A program made the position numbers and the translations under genes. 14,279 nt of DNA, from positions 1 to 14,279 of the forward strand of contig JAFVDC010000150.1 of NCBI GenBank assembly GCA_017478685.1, in the 5' to 3' direction. The stretch comes from Bacteroidales bacterium (lineage in GTDB: Bacteria > Bacteroidota > Bacteroidia > Bacteroidales > UBA932). This document shows, piece by piece, positions 1-7,150 of this stretch (the stretch's first letter is position 1; every line of letters starts with the position of its first letter). The notes under the pieces are model-generated. The model was not told where the DNA came from. It searched no databases and worked only from the letters and a program-made list of their open reading frames with translations.

Positions 1-180
1 ACTACATTTAATCTTGGAAACTCCACCCTGGACACTAATTTATATCTATCTGAATACCAAATAGATACACTGCTATAAAGTCATCAAAATTGGTTAGATA
101 ATTGTCCCATTGCCCGCACGAACTTACACTAACGCACAGGCTTACGCTTCGTAAGTCCGCTCACGTTACCCCCTCCCAAA

Positions 181-205
181 CCCTCCCCTCGGGGGAGGGC
201 TTTTT
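181..205 (+). terminator. Intrinsic terminator of an upstream, off-window gene
   Basis: CCCTCCCC (181-188) pairs perfectly with GGGGAGGG (192-199) around a TCG loop, and five T follow at 201-205. This is a classical + strand rho-independent terminator. A second CCCTCCC at 171-177 could compete for the same right arm. No gene precedes it inside the window, so it should serve a gene that ends to the left of base 1. Confidence 0.75.
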
Positions 206-299
206 GTCGCTACGCTCCGAAGTCCCTTCGATTCAAGCTTTTACAAAACGCCGGGCACCTAACGTGTTATCACCGGGTACTCGGCGCACACAAAGACGC

Positions 300-316
300 A
301 ATTCCATGAAGGAATT
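300..316. promoter_or_regulatory. Dyad upstream of the GH5 promoter
   Basis: AATTCC (300-305) and GGAATT (311-316) form a perfect 6-bp inverted repeat around a 5-nt spacer. It ends immediately upstream of where a -33 box would be expected (317-320, which reads AAGG). It could be an operator or activator site. Dyads of this size also occur by chance, so confidence is low. Confidence 0.25.
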
Positions 317-340
317 AAGGCCGAATCCGGAGAAAATTAT

Positions 341-348
341 TATATTTG
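341..348 (+). promoter_or_regulatory. -7 box of the GH5 gene
   Basis: TATATTTG is a perfect match to the Bacteroidota -7 consensus TAnnTTTG, 18 nt before the ATG at 367. No TTTG lies about 20 nt upstream, so the -33 element is missing or degenerate. GGAGG at 348-352 resembles a Shine-Dalgarno sequence, but it sits 14 nt before the ATG and overlaps the end of the box. Confidence 0.65.
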
Positions 349-366
349 GAGGTAAATTACCTGAAA

Positions 367-1347
367 ATGAAAAGATTACTACTACTTCTCAGCACTGCTC
401 TCCTACTGATGTGCTGCCAGGCCCGCCAAGGCTGGGTGAAGGTGGAAGGCAACATATTTGTGGACCCTCAGGGGAAAGAGCTCGTTTTCCGTGGCCTTTG
501 TTTCTCGGATCCCGTAAAACTTGTGAATGACGGCCAGTGGACGGAGCGGTATTTTGAGGAGGCCGCCTCATGGGGAGCAAACGTGGTCCGTTTTGCCATA
601 CACCCTGCAAACATCAACAAGATGGGCTGGGAAAAGACTTTCGAGGTCATGGACCAGGGCATAGAATGGGCCGAAAAACATGGGCTATATGTGATCATGG
701 ACTGGCACTCCATAGGCAATCTCAAGGAAGAGCTCTACACAAATCCCATGTACAACACAACCAAGGAGGAGACTTTCAGATTCTGGCGCACGGCTGCCAG
801 CCGATACAAGGATACACCAACCGTGGCGCTATACGAGATTTTCAATGAGCCCACCGTCACAGGTACGGGAGAGTGCTCCTGGACTGAATGGAAAGAAATT
901 CAGGAACAGATCATAGACACGGTGCGCACCTACAATCCCAATGCGGTATGCCTTTGCGCAGGGTTCAACTGGGCTTATGACCTTACGCCCGTAGCCACTG
1001 AGCCCATCGACCGGCCGAATGTAGCCTACGTATGCCACCCCTACCCCATGAAACGCCCGCAGCCCTGGGAGGAGCAGTGGGAAAAGGACTTCGGCTATGT
1101 TGCAGACACCTATCCCGTAATATGCACGGAAATTGGCTATTGCCTTGAAAATGAACCGGGTGCCCACATCCCCGTCATTTCCACGGACGTCTACGGAGAG
1201 CATATCACCAAGTACCTTGAGAGCAAGGGAATCTCCTTCACCGTATGGTGCTTTGACCCTCACTGGGCCCCCACCCTCATAAGCGACTGGGACTTCACCC
1301 CCACCACGCAGGGACGCTTTTTCAAGCAGTACCTGCAAGGACTCTAA
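367..1347 (+). CDS. Glycoside hydrolase family 5 (cellulase-type) lipoprotein
   Basis: A 326-residue exported glycoside hydrolase of clan GH-A, expected to cleave a beta-1,4-linked glucan, mannan or related glycan by a retaining mechanism. A hydrophobic leader ends in a cysteine-containing lipobox (LLMCC), so it is probably a lipoprotein at the cell surface or in the periplasm. The TIM barrel fills the rest. Visible GH5 landmarks are HPAN and MDWH (His114), FNEP with acid/base Glu161, the HPYP motif, ICTEIGY with nucleophile Glu255, and the late Trp in WCFDPHW. There is no carbohydrate-binding module. The ATG at 367 is chosen over the in-frame TTG at 346 because TTG 346 lies inside the -7 box and would lengthen the leader with polar residues. 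It is monocistronic, followed by a separate promoter at 1368. The subfamily and substrate cannot be told by eye. Confidence 0.9.
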   Translation: MKRLLLLLSTALLLMCCQARQGWVKVEGNIFVDPQGKELVFRGLCFSDPVKLVNDGQWTERYFEEAASWGANVVRFAIHPANINKMGWEKTFEVMDQGIEWAEKHGLYVIMDWHSIGNLKEELYTNPMYNTTKEETFRFWRTAASRYKDTPTVALYEIFNEPTVTGTGECSWTEWKEIQEQIIDTVRTYNPNAVCLCAGFNWAYDLTPVATEPIDRPNVAYVCHPYPMKRPQPWEEQWEKDFGYVADTYPVICTEIGYCLENEPGAHIPVISTDVYGEHITKYLESKGISFTVWCFDPHWAPTLISDWDFTPTTQGRFFKQYLQGL

Positions 1348-1367
1348 GAAGTCCGGGGCCAATGGTT

Positions 1368-1399
1368 TTTGTTTTTCTCGGAACTCTTTCTTATATTTG
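1368..1399 (+). promoter_or_regulatory. Full -33/-7 promoter of the exported-protein/barrel operon
   Basis: TTTG (1368-1371), a 20-nt spacer and TATATTTG (1392-1399) match the Bacteroidota housekeeping promoter exactly. The box ends 14 nt before the ATG at 1414, so the leader should be about 10 nt. Confidence 0.85.
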
Positions 1400-1413
1400 A
1401 CTATTAATACCAC

Positions 1414-2007
1414 ATGATAATGAGAAACATACAACCACTGTTCACACTTTTGTGCGCCGCCCTCCTGCTTCTCATGGGCGTCACCCGGGCCGGAGCCCAG
1501 ACAACCGTTACGGGCGTGAATGTCACAAAATACGAGGCCACGTCCATGGATACCCAGCCTCACATGTTTGTTACGCCACTTGTGGCCGATGTAAGTTTAA
1601 TCCAGGGAGCAGCCAATGTCTTCAAGACCCAGGGGACCATCACCATCCCCGAAGCCCCCGACACCAAGGATACAAAACAGCTTGAAGCCTATGCCGGAAG
1701 GGCCAGGGCCGTTATCATGGACGGCATTGAAGAGCTCAAGGCCAAGGCCCTTTTTGAGTTCTCGGAAAAAGAAGGCGCAGACCTTATTGTGGGGCCCACC
1801 TACTCCGTTACAACTGACAAAAGTGAGGGCAGGGTGATTTACCTTACCGTGAAGGTGAAGGGCTTCCCGGCCAAATACACCAACTTCCGCAGCCTTAAAC
1901 CTTCGGACAGCACCGTGGTTTATCTCAACACCATGCTGCGCCAGGGAAAGGACGTTAAAATTGTAACTTCCACGGAAGCATCACTTGAAGACAGGACCAA
2001 ACAATAA
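1414..2007 (+). CDS. Exported protein of unknown function
   Basis: A 197-residue protein that I do not recognise as a named family. Its N-terminus is a typical signal peptide: a short positive stretch, a hydrophobic core, then AGAQ, which fits signal peptidase I cleavage. The mature part of about 165 residues is soluble and mixed alpha/beta in character. One notable stretch, GADLIVGPTYSV, is followed by alternating residues (VIYLTVKVKGF), as in a small periplasmic or surface domain. Translation could also start at the in-frame ATG at 1420 (MRNIQ). It heads an operon: its stop is only 3 nt before the next ATG, which encodes an outer membrane barrel. The two proteins may act together at the envelope, but that is inference from position alone. 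Confidence 0.8.
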   Translation: MIMRNIQPLFTLLCAALLLLMGVTRAGAQTTVTGVNVTKYEATSMDTQPHMFVTPLVADVSLIQGAANVFKTQGTITIPEAPDTKDTKQLEAYAGRARAVIMDGIEELKAKALFEFSEKEGADLIVGPTYSVTTDKSEGRVIYLTVKVKGFPAKYTNFRSLKPSDSTVVYLNTMLRQGKDVKIVTSTEASLEDRTKQ

Positions 2008-2010
2008 ACC

Positions 2011-2619
2011 ATGACCATGAAAGTTAAGTCCATCATAGCGGCGGCGGCACTCCTTCTGTGCGCCATGCCTTCACTGAAGGCCCAGACCATTGATTTCACA
2101 GGCGTTACCATAAATACGGAACGCGTAAAGAAAACCTACGACCACCAAAACATGCTGTTCATCACGGGTTGCTATGACATTAGTTTGGAAAAGGCTGACG
2201 TAGACTATAACACCGTACAGCTTGGCGTCCGTTATGCCAGCCTGTGGAAATGGGGCTTCTATGCCGGCGCCAGCATAGGCGTAAACGGCATCCCCGCAAA
2301 ACGCGAGTACGCTGGAGGCTACACATACTACAAGGATTCTCCCAAAAGGAATCCCCGCCTCACAGTAACTGCCGGAGGGATGGTGCGTCTTGGAGAAGTG
2401 GTTTCACTTTACTTCGGCAGCGGAATCGGGCTCACCCAGGCGCTTGTCAAAACAGAGGATGCCGGCTGGAAACAGGATGTCTCCGTCCGTCTTGGGCCTC
2501 TTGCCGATGCCGGCATCAACCTTGGCTTCGGCCATGTGTGCGTTCTTGCCGGCGCCACATACAATTTTGGCGAATACCAGCAGATACTTGTGAACTTAGG
2601 TGTTGGTTACAGGTTTTAG
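2011..2619 (+). CDS. Small outer membrane beta-barrel protein
   Basis: A 202-residue protein (200 if started at the in-frame ATG at 2017) with a signal peptide ending SLKAQ. The mature part shows repeated amphipathic strands rich in Gly, Tyr and alternating hydrophobics (VQLGVRYASLWKWGFYAGA, TVTAGGMVRLGEVVSLYFGSG, VSVRLGPLADAGINLGF). It ends in NLGVGYRF with a C-terminal Phe, the usual BAM recognition signal. Its size suggests an 8- to 10-stranded barrel of the OmpA-barrel/OmpW/outer-membrane-beta-barrel kind. It shares a transcript with the preceding exported protein (3-nt gap) and is followed by the terminator at 2663. Ligand and function are unknown; it could be a structural barrel, a small porin or an adhesin. 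Confidence 0.8.
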   Translation: MTMKVKSIIAAAALLLCAMPSLKAQTIDFTGVTINTERVKKTYDHQNMLFITGCYDISLEKADVDYNTVQLGVRYASLWKWGFYAGASIGVNGIPAKREYAGGYTYYKDSPKRNPRLTVTAGGMVRLGEVVSLYFGSGIGLTQALVKTEDAGWKQDVSVRLGPLADAGINLGFGHVCVLAGATYNFGEYQQILVNLGVGYRF

Positions 2620-2662
2620 CCGTAGAATGTAAGCGCCTAAAATACAGCAAATTATGTAAAAT

Positions 2663-2694
2663 CCTCCCCCTCTGGATCAGGGGGAGGGTTTTGT
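2663..2694. terminator. Strong bidirectional intrinsic terminator
   Basis: CCTCCCCCT (2663-2671) pairs perfectly with AGGGGGAGG (2679-2687) around a 7-nt loop. AAAA lies before the stem and GTTTTG after it, so it can act on both strands. It separates the + strand operon ending at 2619 from the - strand acyltransferase gene ending at 2733. Confidence 0.85.
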
Positions 2695-2732
2695 ATAAGC
2701 ATCTATCTATCAATAAAATACATTCTACGGGC

Positions 2733-3896
2733 TTACCCTACTATATATTTTCCAACGCGCGGAATCTTCTGGATAAGGACACAGAGGATGGCCGATGCCG
2801 TAAATGAAATCACGGCAATGGCAAAGACCTCCACGGGGGTGGTCCAAATGCCAAGAATGCCTTGGGCTCCGCGGCCAAGAAGGGAGCATATCCATGTGGC
2901 AACGCTTCCAAGGATGAGCATGTGGCCAAGGTACATGCCGTAACTGGCCTTGGAAACGGGCAGGACAATCTTCCTGTAGAAGGGACTTTCGGCCTTGATT
3001 TTACGGAACAGGAGTATCCAGGCAATGGTCATGAGGGCAAGGCCCAGGGTGTCGTTGAACCAGGTGGTTTCCCATATTGCGGCGCTGCCTACGGGGCCGG
3101 AGACGGGGAAAGCGCCGTGGGCGTCGGCCTGGACAAAGGAGTAGAATCCCGCGGCGGCAATTGTGAAGCCGACGGCAAAAAGCGGCAGCGCCATGGCAAG
3201 GGTTTTACCCCAGCTGAGTTCCCCCACAAACTTCCGGAAATACAGCCCCAGAAGGAGATACCCAATGAAGCCGCTCATGTAGTAGAAGGTGCCGTAGGTG
3301 TTCCAGCTGGCCTCCCCCCAAAGCGGATACTTTGCGATGTTTGGAATGCCGAAGGGGCCGTAAACCACCTCTCCGGGCCCTCCGGCCCACATGCGGATGT
3401 AAGGGATGACGGTGGTGAAAAGCCATATTCCAAGGTAAACCTGAAGTTCCCGCTTGCCCACTTTTTCGGCCCAGGGGGAAAGAAGCGGCATAAGGAGATA
3501 CACGCCAAGGAGCATGTACACAAACCAAAGATGCCCGGCGGCGTAGTTGAAATTGAGGAGGAAGTCCTTGAAGTCATGCACGGGGTCTCCCCACACGAAG
3601 GCATAGACCAGGGTCCAGACAATGAAGGGGATGAGAACGCGGATTAGCCTGCGCCTGAAAAACTCCCCGGCCGAATAGTGTATGGGAAACTGAAGATAAC
3701 TGGATGCTACCACAAAAAGGGGCACACAAGCCCTTGTGAAGCTGTTCAGGATGGACACCCAAATTGCATCGGTCTTGGTGAGGATCTGCGCCCCTCCGTC
3801 CCCGAAATAAAATACCTCACAGGCGTGAGTGCTCATCACAAAAAGACAGGCCACAATCCTGAGCCAGTCTATCCAAATTTCCCGCTTGTTATCCAT
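2733..3896 (-). CDS. Acyltransferase family 3 membrane protein
   Basis: A 387-residue polytopic membrane protein of the acyltransferase-3 (OafA/WecH-like) family, which moves acetyl or other acyl groups onto sugars of surface polysaccharide or related acceptors. About ten hydrophobic segments are visible. The N-terminus holds WIDWLR (Arg13) and VMSTHA (His24), the positions of the conserved Arg and His of this family. HLWFVYMLLGVYLLMPLL in the middle is typical of the WecH-like branch, and a late YGMYLGHMLIL helix also fits. The length is normal for a stand-alone transmembrane domain with no SGNH fusion. It is divergent from the Gate-domain gene across a 91-nt spacer and is a single gene. The acceptor substrate cannot be inferred. 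Confidence 0.88.
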   Translation of the reverse strand: MDNKREIWIDWLRIVACLFVMSTHACEVFYFGDGGAQILTKTDAIWVSILNSFTRACVPLFVVASSYLQFPIHYSAGEFFRRRLIRVLIPFIVWTLVYAFVWGDPVHDFKDFLLNFNYAAGHLWFVYMLLGVYLLMPLLSPWAEKVGKRELQVYLGIWLFTTVIPYIRMWAGGPGEVVYGPFGIPNIAKYPLWGEASWNTYGTFYYMSGFIGYLLLGLYFRKFVGELSWGKTLAMALPLFAVGFTIAAAGFYSFVQADAHGAFPVSGPVGSAAIWETTWFNDTLGLALMTIAWILLFRKIKAESPFYRKIVLPVSKASYGMYLGHMLILGSVATWICSLLGRGAQGILGIWTTPVEVFAIAVISFTASAILCVLIQKIPRVGKYIVG

Positions 3897-3912
3897 GGTG
3901 TGTTCTTTTATG

Positions 3913-3920
3913 CAAACTTA
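3913..3920 (-). promoter_or_regulatory. -7 box of the acyltransferase gene
   Basis: On the - strand TAAGTTTG matches TAnnTTTG and ends 16 nt before the ATG at 3896. A TTTG lies upstream at 3948-3945 with a 24-nt spacer, longer than the 20 nt seen at the other promoters here, so the -33 assignment is uncertain. Confidence 0.55.
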
Positions 3921-3941
3921 CAAAATAATCGGGAATCTTTT

Positions 3942-3965
3942 GTGCAAATATCATTATCTTTGCAC
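3942..3965. promoter_or_regulatory. Dyad overlapping the Gate-gene promoter
   Basis: GTGCAAA (3942-3948) and TTTGCAC (3959-3965) form a perfect 7-bp inverted repeat with a 10-nt spacer. The right half contains the end of the -7 box at 3955-3962, and the half-sites are 17 bp apart centre to centre. A bound dimer here would block the + promoter and could also affect the divergent acyltransferase promoter. It is a candidate operator; there is no direct evidence of a regulator. Confidence 0.35.
3955..3962 (+). promoter_or_regulatory. -7 box of the Gate-domain gene
   Basis: TATCTTTG matches TAnnTTTG and lies 25 nt before the ATG at 3988. No TTTG is found 19-21 nt upstream. It is embedded in the dyad at 3942-3965. 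Confidence 0.55.
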
Positions 3966-3987
3966 TAACACTAAAACTTAAGCTTCA

Positions 3988-5145
3988 ATGACAAACAATA
4001 GCAAAAGGCGCCAGTGGAGGCCCATTATCGAGGCCCTGGTGTTCCTGAGTGTCATTTTCCTGGTCTTCGGCCTGCTGAGTTGGAAGATGGGTGGGGCAAA
4101 CATGCTCAAAACCCTCATGAACACGGCCCACGACCTTCTCCTCAATACGGTGTTCTACCTGATGGGTATTACGGTTCTCACCGGGGCGCTGTCAAAACTG
4201 ATGTCGGAGTTTGGCGTTGTAACCCTCCTGGAAAGGGTTCTGAGGCCGCTCATGAAGCCGCTTTACAATCTTCCCGGCGTGGCAGCCCTTGGCGGTGTCA
4301 TGACTTTCCTTTCAGACAACCCCGCCATCATAGCCCTTTCAAAGGACAGGAAGTTCGCATCTTATTTCAAGAAATACCAACTGATTTCGCTCACCAACTT
4401 CGGGACGGCTTTCGGGATGGGTTTTGTGGTGATTATCACCATGATAGGCTACGGGCAGATGACCGCCGCCCTGATTGGGCTTGCGGGCGCCGTCTGCGGC
4501 TCCATCATCTCTACACGCCTCATGCAGCGCTCCTGCCTCAAGGCTTATCCGGAACTGGACAGCCCCGCGGTGGAGGATAGCGTTGCCCTTGAGGCCGAAG
4601 ATGAGGCTTCGGCCGATGAACCCAGCCGGAGCATATTCATGCGCTTTCTGAACGCTGTCCTTGATGGCGGAAAGAACGGCGTGGACCTTGGGCTGCAGAT
4701 AATCCCTGGCGTTCTTATCATTACCACCGCGGTTATAATGGTCACCTTCGGCACAGGGCCTTCCGGCGTTTACGACGGCTCTTCCAGCCAGGGCGTTCCG
4801 GTTCTGCCGTGGCTGGCCGAGAAGATTCACTGGGTGTTTGAATGGCTCTTCGGCTTCACTCACATGGAGCTGATCGCCTTCCCCATGACTGCCCTTGGCG
4901 CGGTTGGTGCGGCCCTCGGGCTTCTCCCCACTTTCAATGCCGCGGGCATCCTTGACGGAAACGCCATCGCGGTCTTCACGGCCATCGGCATGTGCTGGAG
5001 CGGCTTCCTCTCCACCCACACCGCCATGCTGGACTCCCTTGGTTACAGGAAAGCCATTTCAAAGGCCATTGGCGCACATGCCATTGCCGGCCTCTGCGCG
5101 GGCATTATCGCCCACTTCCTGTTTCTGCTGGTGGGGCTGGTCTGA
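3988..5145 (+). CDS. Gate-domain (nucleoside-recognition-like) integral membrane protein
   Basis: A 385-residue polytopic membrane protein with two halves, each resembling the Gate domain found in nucleoside transporters and in spore-maturation-type proteins. It is probably a transporter of a small solute in the cytoplasmic membrane. Half one runs from about residue 15 to 180, with the signature VMTFLSDNPAI near 104-114 and an FGTAFGMGFVVI helix. Half two runs from about 225 to 385, with QIIPGVLIIT, the AFPMTALGAVGAALGL stretch and CWSGFLSTHTAML. The halves are joined by an acidic soluble linker (about residues 186-213). No partner gene is adjacent: the esterase 106 nt downstream has its own -7 box. 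The transported substrate is not known to me; sporulation roles do not apply in Bacteroidota. Confidence 0.75.
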   Translation: MTNNSKRRQWRPIIEALVFLSVIFLVFGLLSWKMGGANMLKTLMNTAHDLLLNTVFYLMGITVLTGALSKLMSEFGVVTLLERVLRPLMKPLYNLPGVAALGGVMTFLSDNPAIIALSKDRKFASYFKKYQLISLTNFGTAFGMGFVVIITMIGYGQMTAALIGLAGAVCGSIISTRLMQRSCLKAYPELDSPAVEDSVALEAEDEASADEPSRSIFMRFLNAVLDGGKNGVDLGLQIIPGVLIITTAVIMVTFGTGPSGVYDGSSSQGVPVLPWLAEKIHWVFEWLFGFTHMELIAFPMTALGAVGAALGLLPTFNAAGILDGNAIAVFTAIGMCWSGFLSTHTAMLDSLGYRKAISKAIGAHAIAGLCAGIIAHFLFLLVGLV

Positions 5146-5187
5146 CCACGCACGTTTTCTAGGCGGGCGGGCCGAGATGCCACCCTA

Positions 5188-5216
5188 CCTCACGGAAATC
5201 CGTAACCGGCGTGAGG
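5188..5216. promoter_or_regulatory. Inverted repeat upstream of the esterase promoter
   Basis: CCTCACG (5188-5194) and CGTGAGG (5210-5216) form a perfect 7-bp inverted repeat around a 15-nt centre. No T-run follows, so it is not an obvious terminator for the Gate gene. It ends where the -33 element of the esterase promoter would be expected. It could be a regulator site or a transcript-stabilising hairpin at the 3' end of the Gate mRNA. Confidence 0.3.
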
Positions 5217-5238
5217 AGCGGTAATCGGCAAAAATAAC

Positions 5239-5246
5239 TATCTTTG
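5239..5246 (+). promoter_or_regulatory. -7 box of the esterase gene
   Basis: TATCTTTG ends only 5 nt before the ATG at 5252, so the transcript should have almost no leader. No TTTG -33 box is present 19-21 nt upstream. Confidence 0.6.
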
Positions 5247-5251
5247 TGATT

Positions 5252-6052
5252 ATGAAAAGGATACTGGCAATAGCGCTGCTTTCCCTATGCGCCCTCACCG
5301 GTTGGGCGCAGGAGGTAATTGTAATAGAATCCGCATGGCTGCACCGTATAGATTCCATTCTGGTGGTTTCTCCTGAGGGTAAAACCTGTCAAAGAGAGCT
5401 GCCAACCCTTATCCTTCTGCACGGATTTGGCGGGAATTACAGGGACTGGAGCACTCACGCAGACCTTCAGGGGCTTTCCAACAAGACCGGATTCAGGTTC
5501 GTGTGCCCGGAAGGCTTTGAAAGAAGCTGGTATCTCAACAACGCCAACCCCTCAGGCATGCAGTGGCGGAAGTTTTTCTGGGAAGAGTGCTGGCCGGCGC
5601 TTCAGGAGAGGTTCGGCCTAAACCCTGAGCGCACATTTGTAGACGGCCTATCGATGGGAGGGCACGGCGCAATGAATCTGTTCCTGGACCACCCAGAGCG
5701 CTTCAAGGCGGCAGGAGCCATGAGCGGGATACTGGACCTTCGGCACTCCGGAGGCTCACGGGAGATAATCCCCGGCATATTAGGCGTAGATGACATTGAG
5801 GCCGATGTCTGCCAGAAGGAATCGGCCGTAAACAGGCTGGGAAGGCTACGGGAAACAGGCTCTGAAGGCAAGCTGATGGTGATTTCCTGCGGCACCAAGG
5901 ACAAGTTCCTGAAGGCCACGGAAAGTTTTGACGCACGCTGCCGGGAGGAAGGCCTGAGGTGCGTCGCCATCTACTCCCCCGCCGCCCACCGCTGGCCGTA
6001 CTGGGTGAAGGCCCTGCCGTATCACCTTCAGTTCTTTATGGCCGAACTGTAA
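5252..6052 (+). CDS. Exported esterase, alpha/beta hydrolase (esterase D-like)
   Basis: A 266-residue secreted serine esterase. The signal peptide ends LTGWAQ. The alpha/beta-hydrolase fold shows HGFGGNYRDW (57-66, oxyanion region), nucleophile Ser134 in GLSMGG, the probable acid Asp217 in GTKDKF, and His246 in PAAHRW. The arrangement matches the esterase D/feruloyl-esterase-like family that removes acyl groups from small esters or decorated glycans, acting in the periplasm or outside the cell. The ATG at 5252 is preferred over the in-frame GTG at 5246, which lies within the -7 box. Its last 17 nt overlap, tail to tail, the end of the metallophosphoesterase gene. It could release acetyl or feruloyl groups to help the glycosidases nearby; that is inference. 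Confidence 0.88.
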   Translation: MKRILAIALLSLCALTGWAQEVIVIESAWLHRIDSILVVSPEGKTCQRELPTLILLHGFGGNYRDWSTHADLQGLSNKTGFRFVCPEGFERSWYLNNANPSGMQWRKFFWEECWPALQERFGLNPERTFVDGLSMGGHGAMNLFLDHPERFKAAGAMSGILDLRHSGGSREIIPGILGVDDIEADVCQKESAVNRLGRLRETGSEGKLMVISCGTKDKFLKATESFDARCREEGLRCVAIYSPAAHRWPYWVKALPYHLQFFMAEL

Positions 6053-7121
6053 GCACCACGTATTCGCTGCGGGTGCCAATCCTGAACTTGCCGCCCCAGA
6101 TTCCAAGCCCGGAGGAAATGTAATACCGGGTATCCCCTTTTTGATACGGGCCGAACGCCTTTTCGTACATTGCGTCCGTGACCCAGTTGCCGGGCCAGAC
6201 CTGGCCGTGGTGGGTGTGGCCGGAGAACTGGAAATCGGCCCCGGCCTCCTGAGCCTGCCCAAGGTTATACGGCTGATGGTCAAGCACTATGGTGAAGGTA
6301 CTGTCCGGCTGGAACAGTTCCCAGAGGGCTGCACGACAGGGGTTGGAGAGGTCGTCGCGGCCGATAATCCGGATGCCTTTGTCAATTACCGCCCGGTCTT
6401 TAAGGAGCGTGATTCCGGCGCTGTCAAGGAAACTCCGGGCCTCATCCGCACCTCCTATGTATTCGTGGTTCCCGAGGCAGGCGTATACGGGGGCATTGAT
6501 CTCCCGGAATATGCTGCTGTAGTTCCACTCAATTACTGGCCTAATATGGCCGTCTACAAGGTCTCCGGCAATGAGCACAAGGTCCGGGTTTTCGGCATTA
6601 ATGAGCCCCACCCAACGCCTCAGTTCCTTGGCGCGGTTGTGATAGCCGGCATGGAGGTCACTGGCAAGCACTATCTTAAGCGGCTTTTCCAGCGTCTTGT
6701 CCGTCCGGATTGTGATCTCCTCCCTGTACTTGTGATGATAGTGGATCCCGCCGAAAACAAGGATGAGAGTCACAAGCCCCGTGACCGCTGCAGTTCCCGG
6801 CAAGGAATTGAACATGAAGGTCTTCGGCACAATATGGACAAGACGTCCAAGGTCCAGCGCCAGGAAAATAAGGAAGACATAGAGGAACGCGATGAGCCAG
6901 GATGTCCAGACCTCATAGGTTACCGCTCCAAGCACAAGTGGCATAGTGTCCCTGAACTTGAAAGACGGGAACATGAGAAGAAAACACATCACCCACAGGC
7001 ACGCCACGGCCCATTTCCACCCCTTAGCAAGCGGGAGAATATGCCACAGCCTGAATGCGGTGTAAGCTATGGCCGCCCCAAGCAGCAGGAACAGCAGAAC
7101 AAACGGTATAAGTCTTTGCAT
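6036..7121 (-). CDS. Membrane-anchored calcineurin-like metallophosphoesterase
   Basis: A 361-residue protein with about four N-terminal transmembrane helices (residues 1-125) followed by a metallophosphoesterase domain. All metal-binding motifs are present: SDLHAG (Asp155, His157), AGDLVDG (Asp187), GNHE (Asn218, His219), DHQP (His282) and GHTHHG (His302, His304). The layout resembles YaeI/YkuE-type phosphoesterases, some of which act on UDP-diacylglucosamine or other envelope phosphoesters; the true substrate is unknown. The ATG at 7121 is preferred over the in-frame ATG at 7220. The longer form would add 33 polar residues encoded by the intergenic repeat, and 7121 sits 5 nt after a perfect -7 box. 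It converges with the esterase gene (17-bp overlap) and diverges from the GH2 gene. Confidence 0.88.
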   Translation of the reverse strand: MQRLIPFVLLFLLLGAAIAYTAFRLWHILPLAKGWKWAVACLWVMCFLLMFPSFKFRDTMPLVLGAVTYEVWTSWLIAFLYVFLIFLALDLGRLVHIVPKTFMFNSLPGTAAVTGLVTLILVFGGIHYHHKYREEITIRTDKTLEKPLKIVLASDLHAGYHNRAKELRRWVGLINAENPDLVLIAGDLVDGHIRPVIEWNYSSIFREINAPVYACLGNHEYIGGADEARSFLDSAGITLLKDRAVIDKGIRIIGRDDLSNPCRAALWELFQPDSTFTIVLDHQPYNLGQAQEAGADFQFSGHTHHGQVWPGNWVTDAMYEKAFGPYQKGDTRYYISSGLGIWGGKFRIGTRSEYVVLTVRP

Positions 7122-7126
7122 GGCTG

Positions 7127-7134
7127 CAAAGATA
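7127..7134 (-). promoter_or_regulatory. -7 box of the metallophosphoesterase gene
   Basis: On the - strand TATCTTTG ends 5 nt before the ATG at 7121, giving a nearly leaderless mRNA. The expected -33 position (7158-7155) has no TTTG. It falls instead inside an 8-bp dyad, ACGTGTTT (7145-7152) with AAACACGT (7173-7180). Confidence 0.6.
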
Positions 7135-7150
7135 CTACTTTTATACGTGT

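Larger units (their letters stand above)
1..340. other. Non-coding upstream region
   Basis: I see no credible gene here. Frames that stay open across 102-530 run through the terminator and into the GH5 gene out of frame. The first 110 nt are AT-rich and hold a 7-bp inverted repeat (TATCTAT at 43-49, ATAGATA at 61-67). A small hairpin CTTACG-CTT-CGTAAG lies at 141-155. The intrinsic terminator at 181-205 and the dyad at 300-316 are listed separately. A gene ending before base 1 on the + strand probably uses this terminator. Confidence 0.6.

Noticed and set aside
829..1563. Long open frame on the - strand over the GH5 gene and the following promoter
   Set aside because: It lies antisense to a gene with clear catalytic motifs and runs through the 1368-1399 promoter. 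It has no recognisable domain. High GC makes such shadows common.
181..2687. Similar CCCTCCCC/GGGGAGGG hairpins at 181-199 and 2663-2687 as a dispersed repeat
   Set aside because: Similarity is limited to the GC-rich stem. Both are adequately explained as independent intrinsic terminators.
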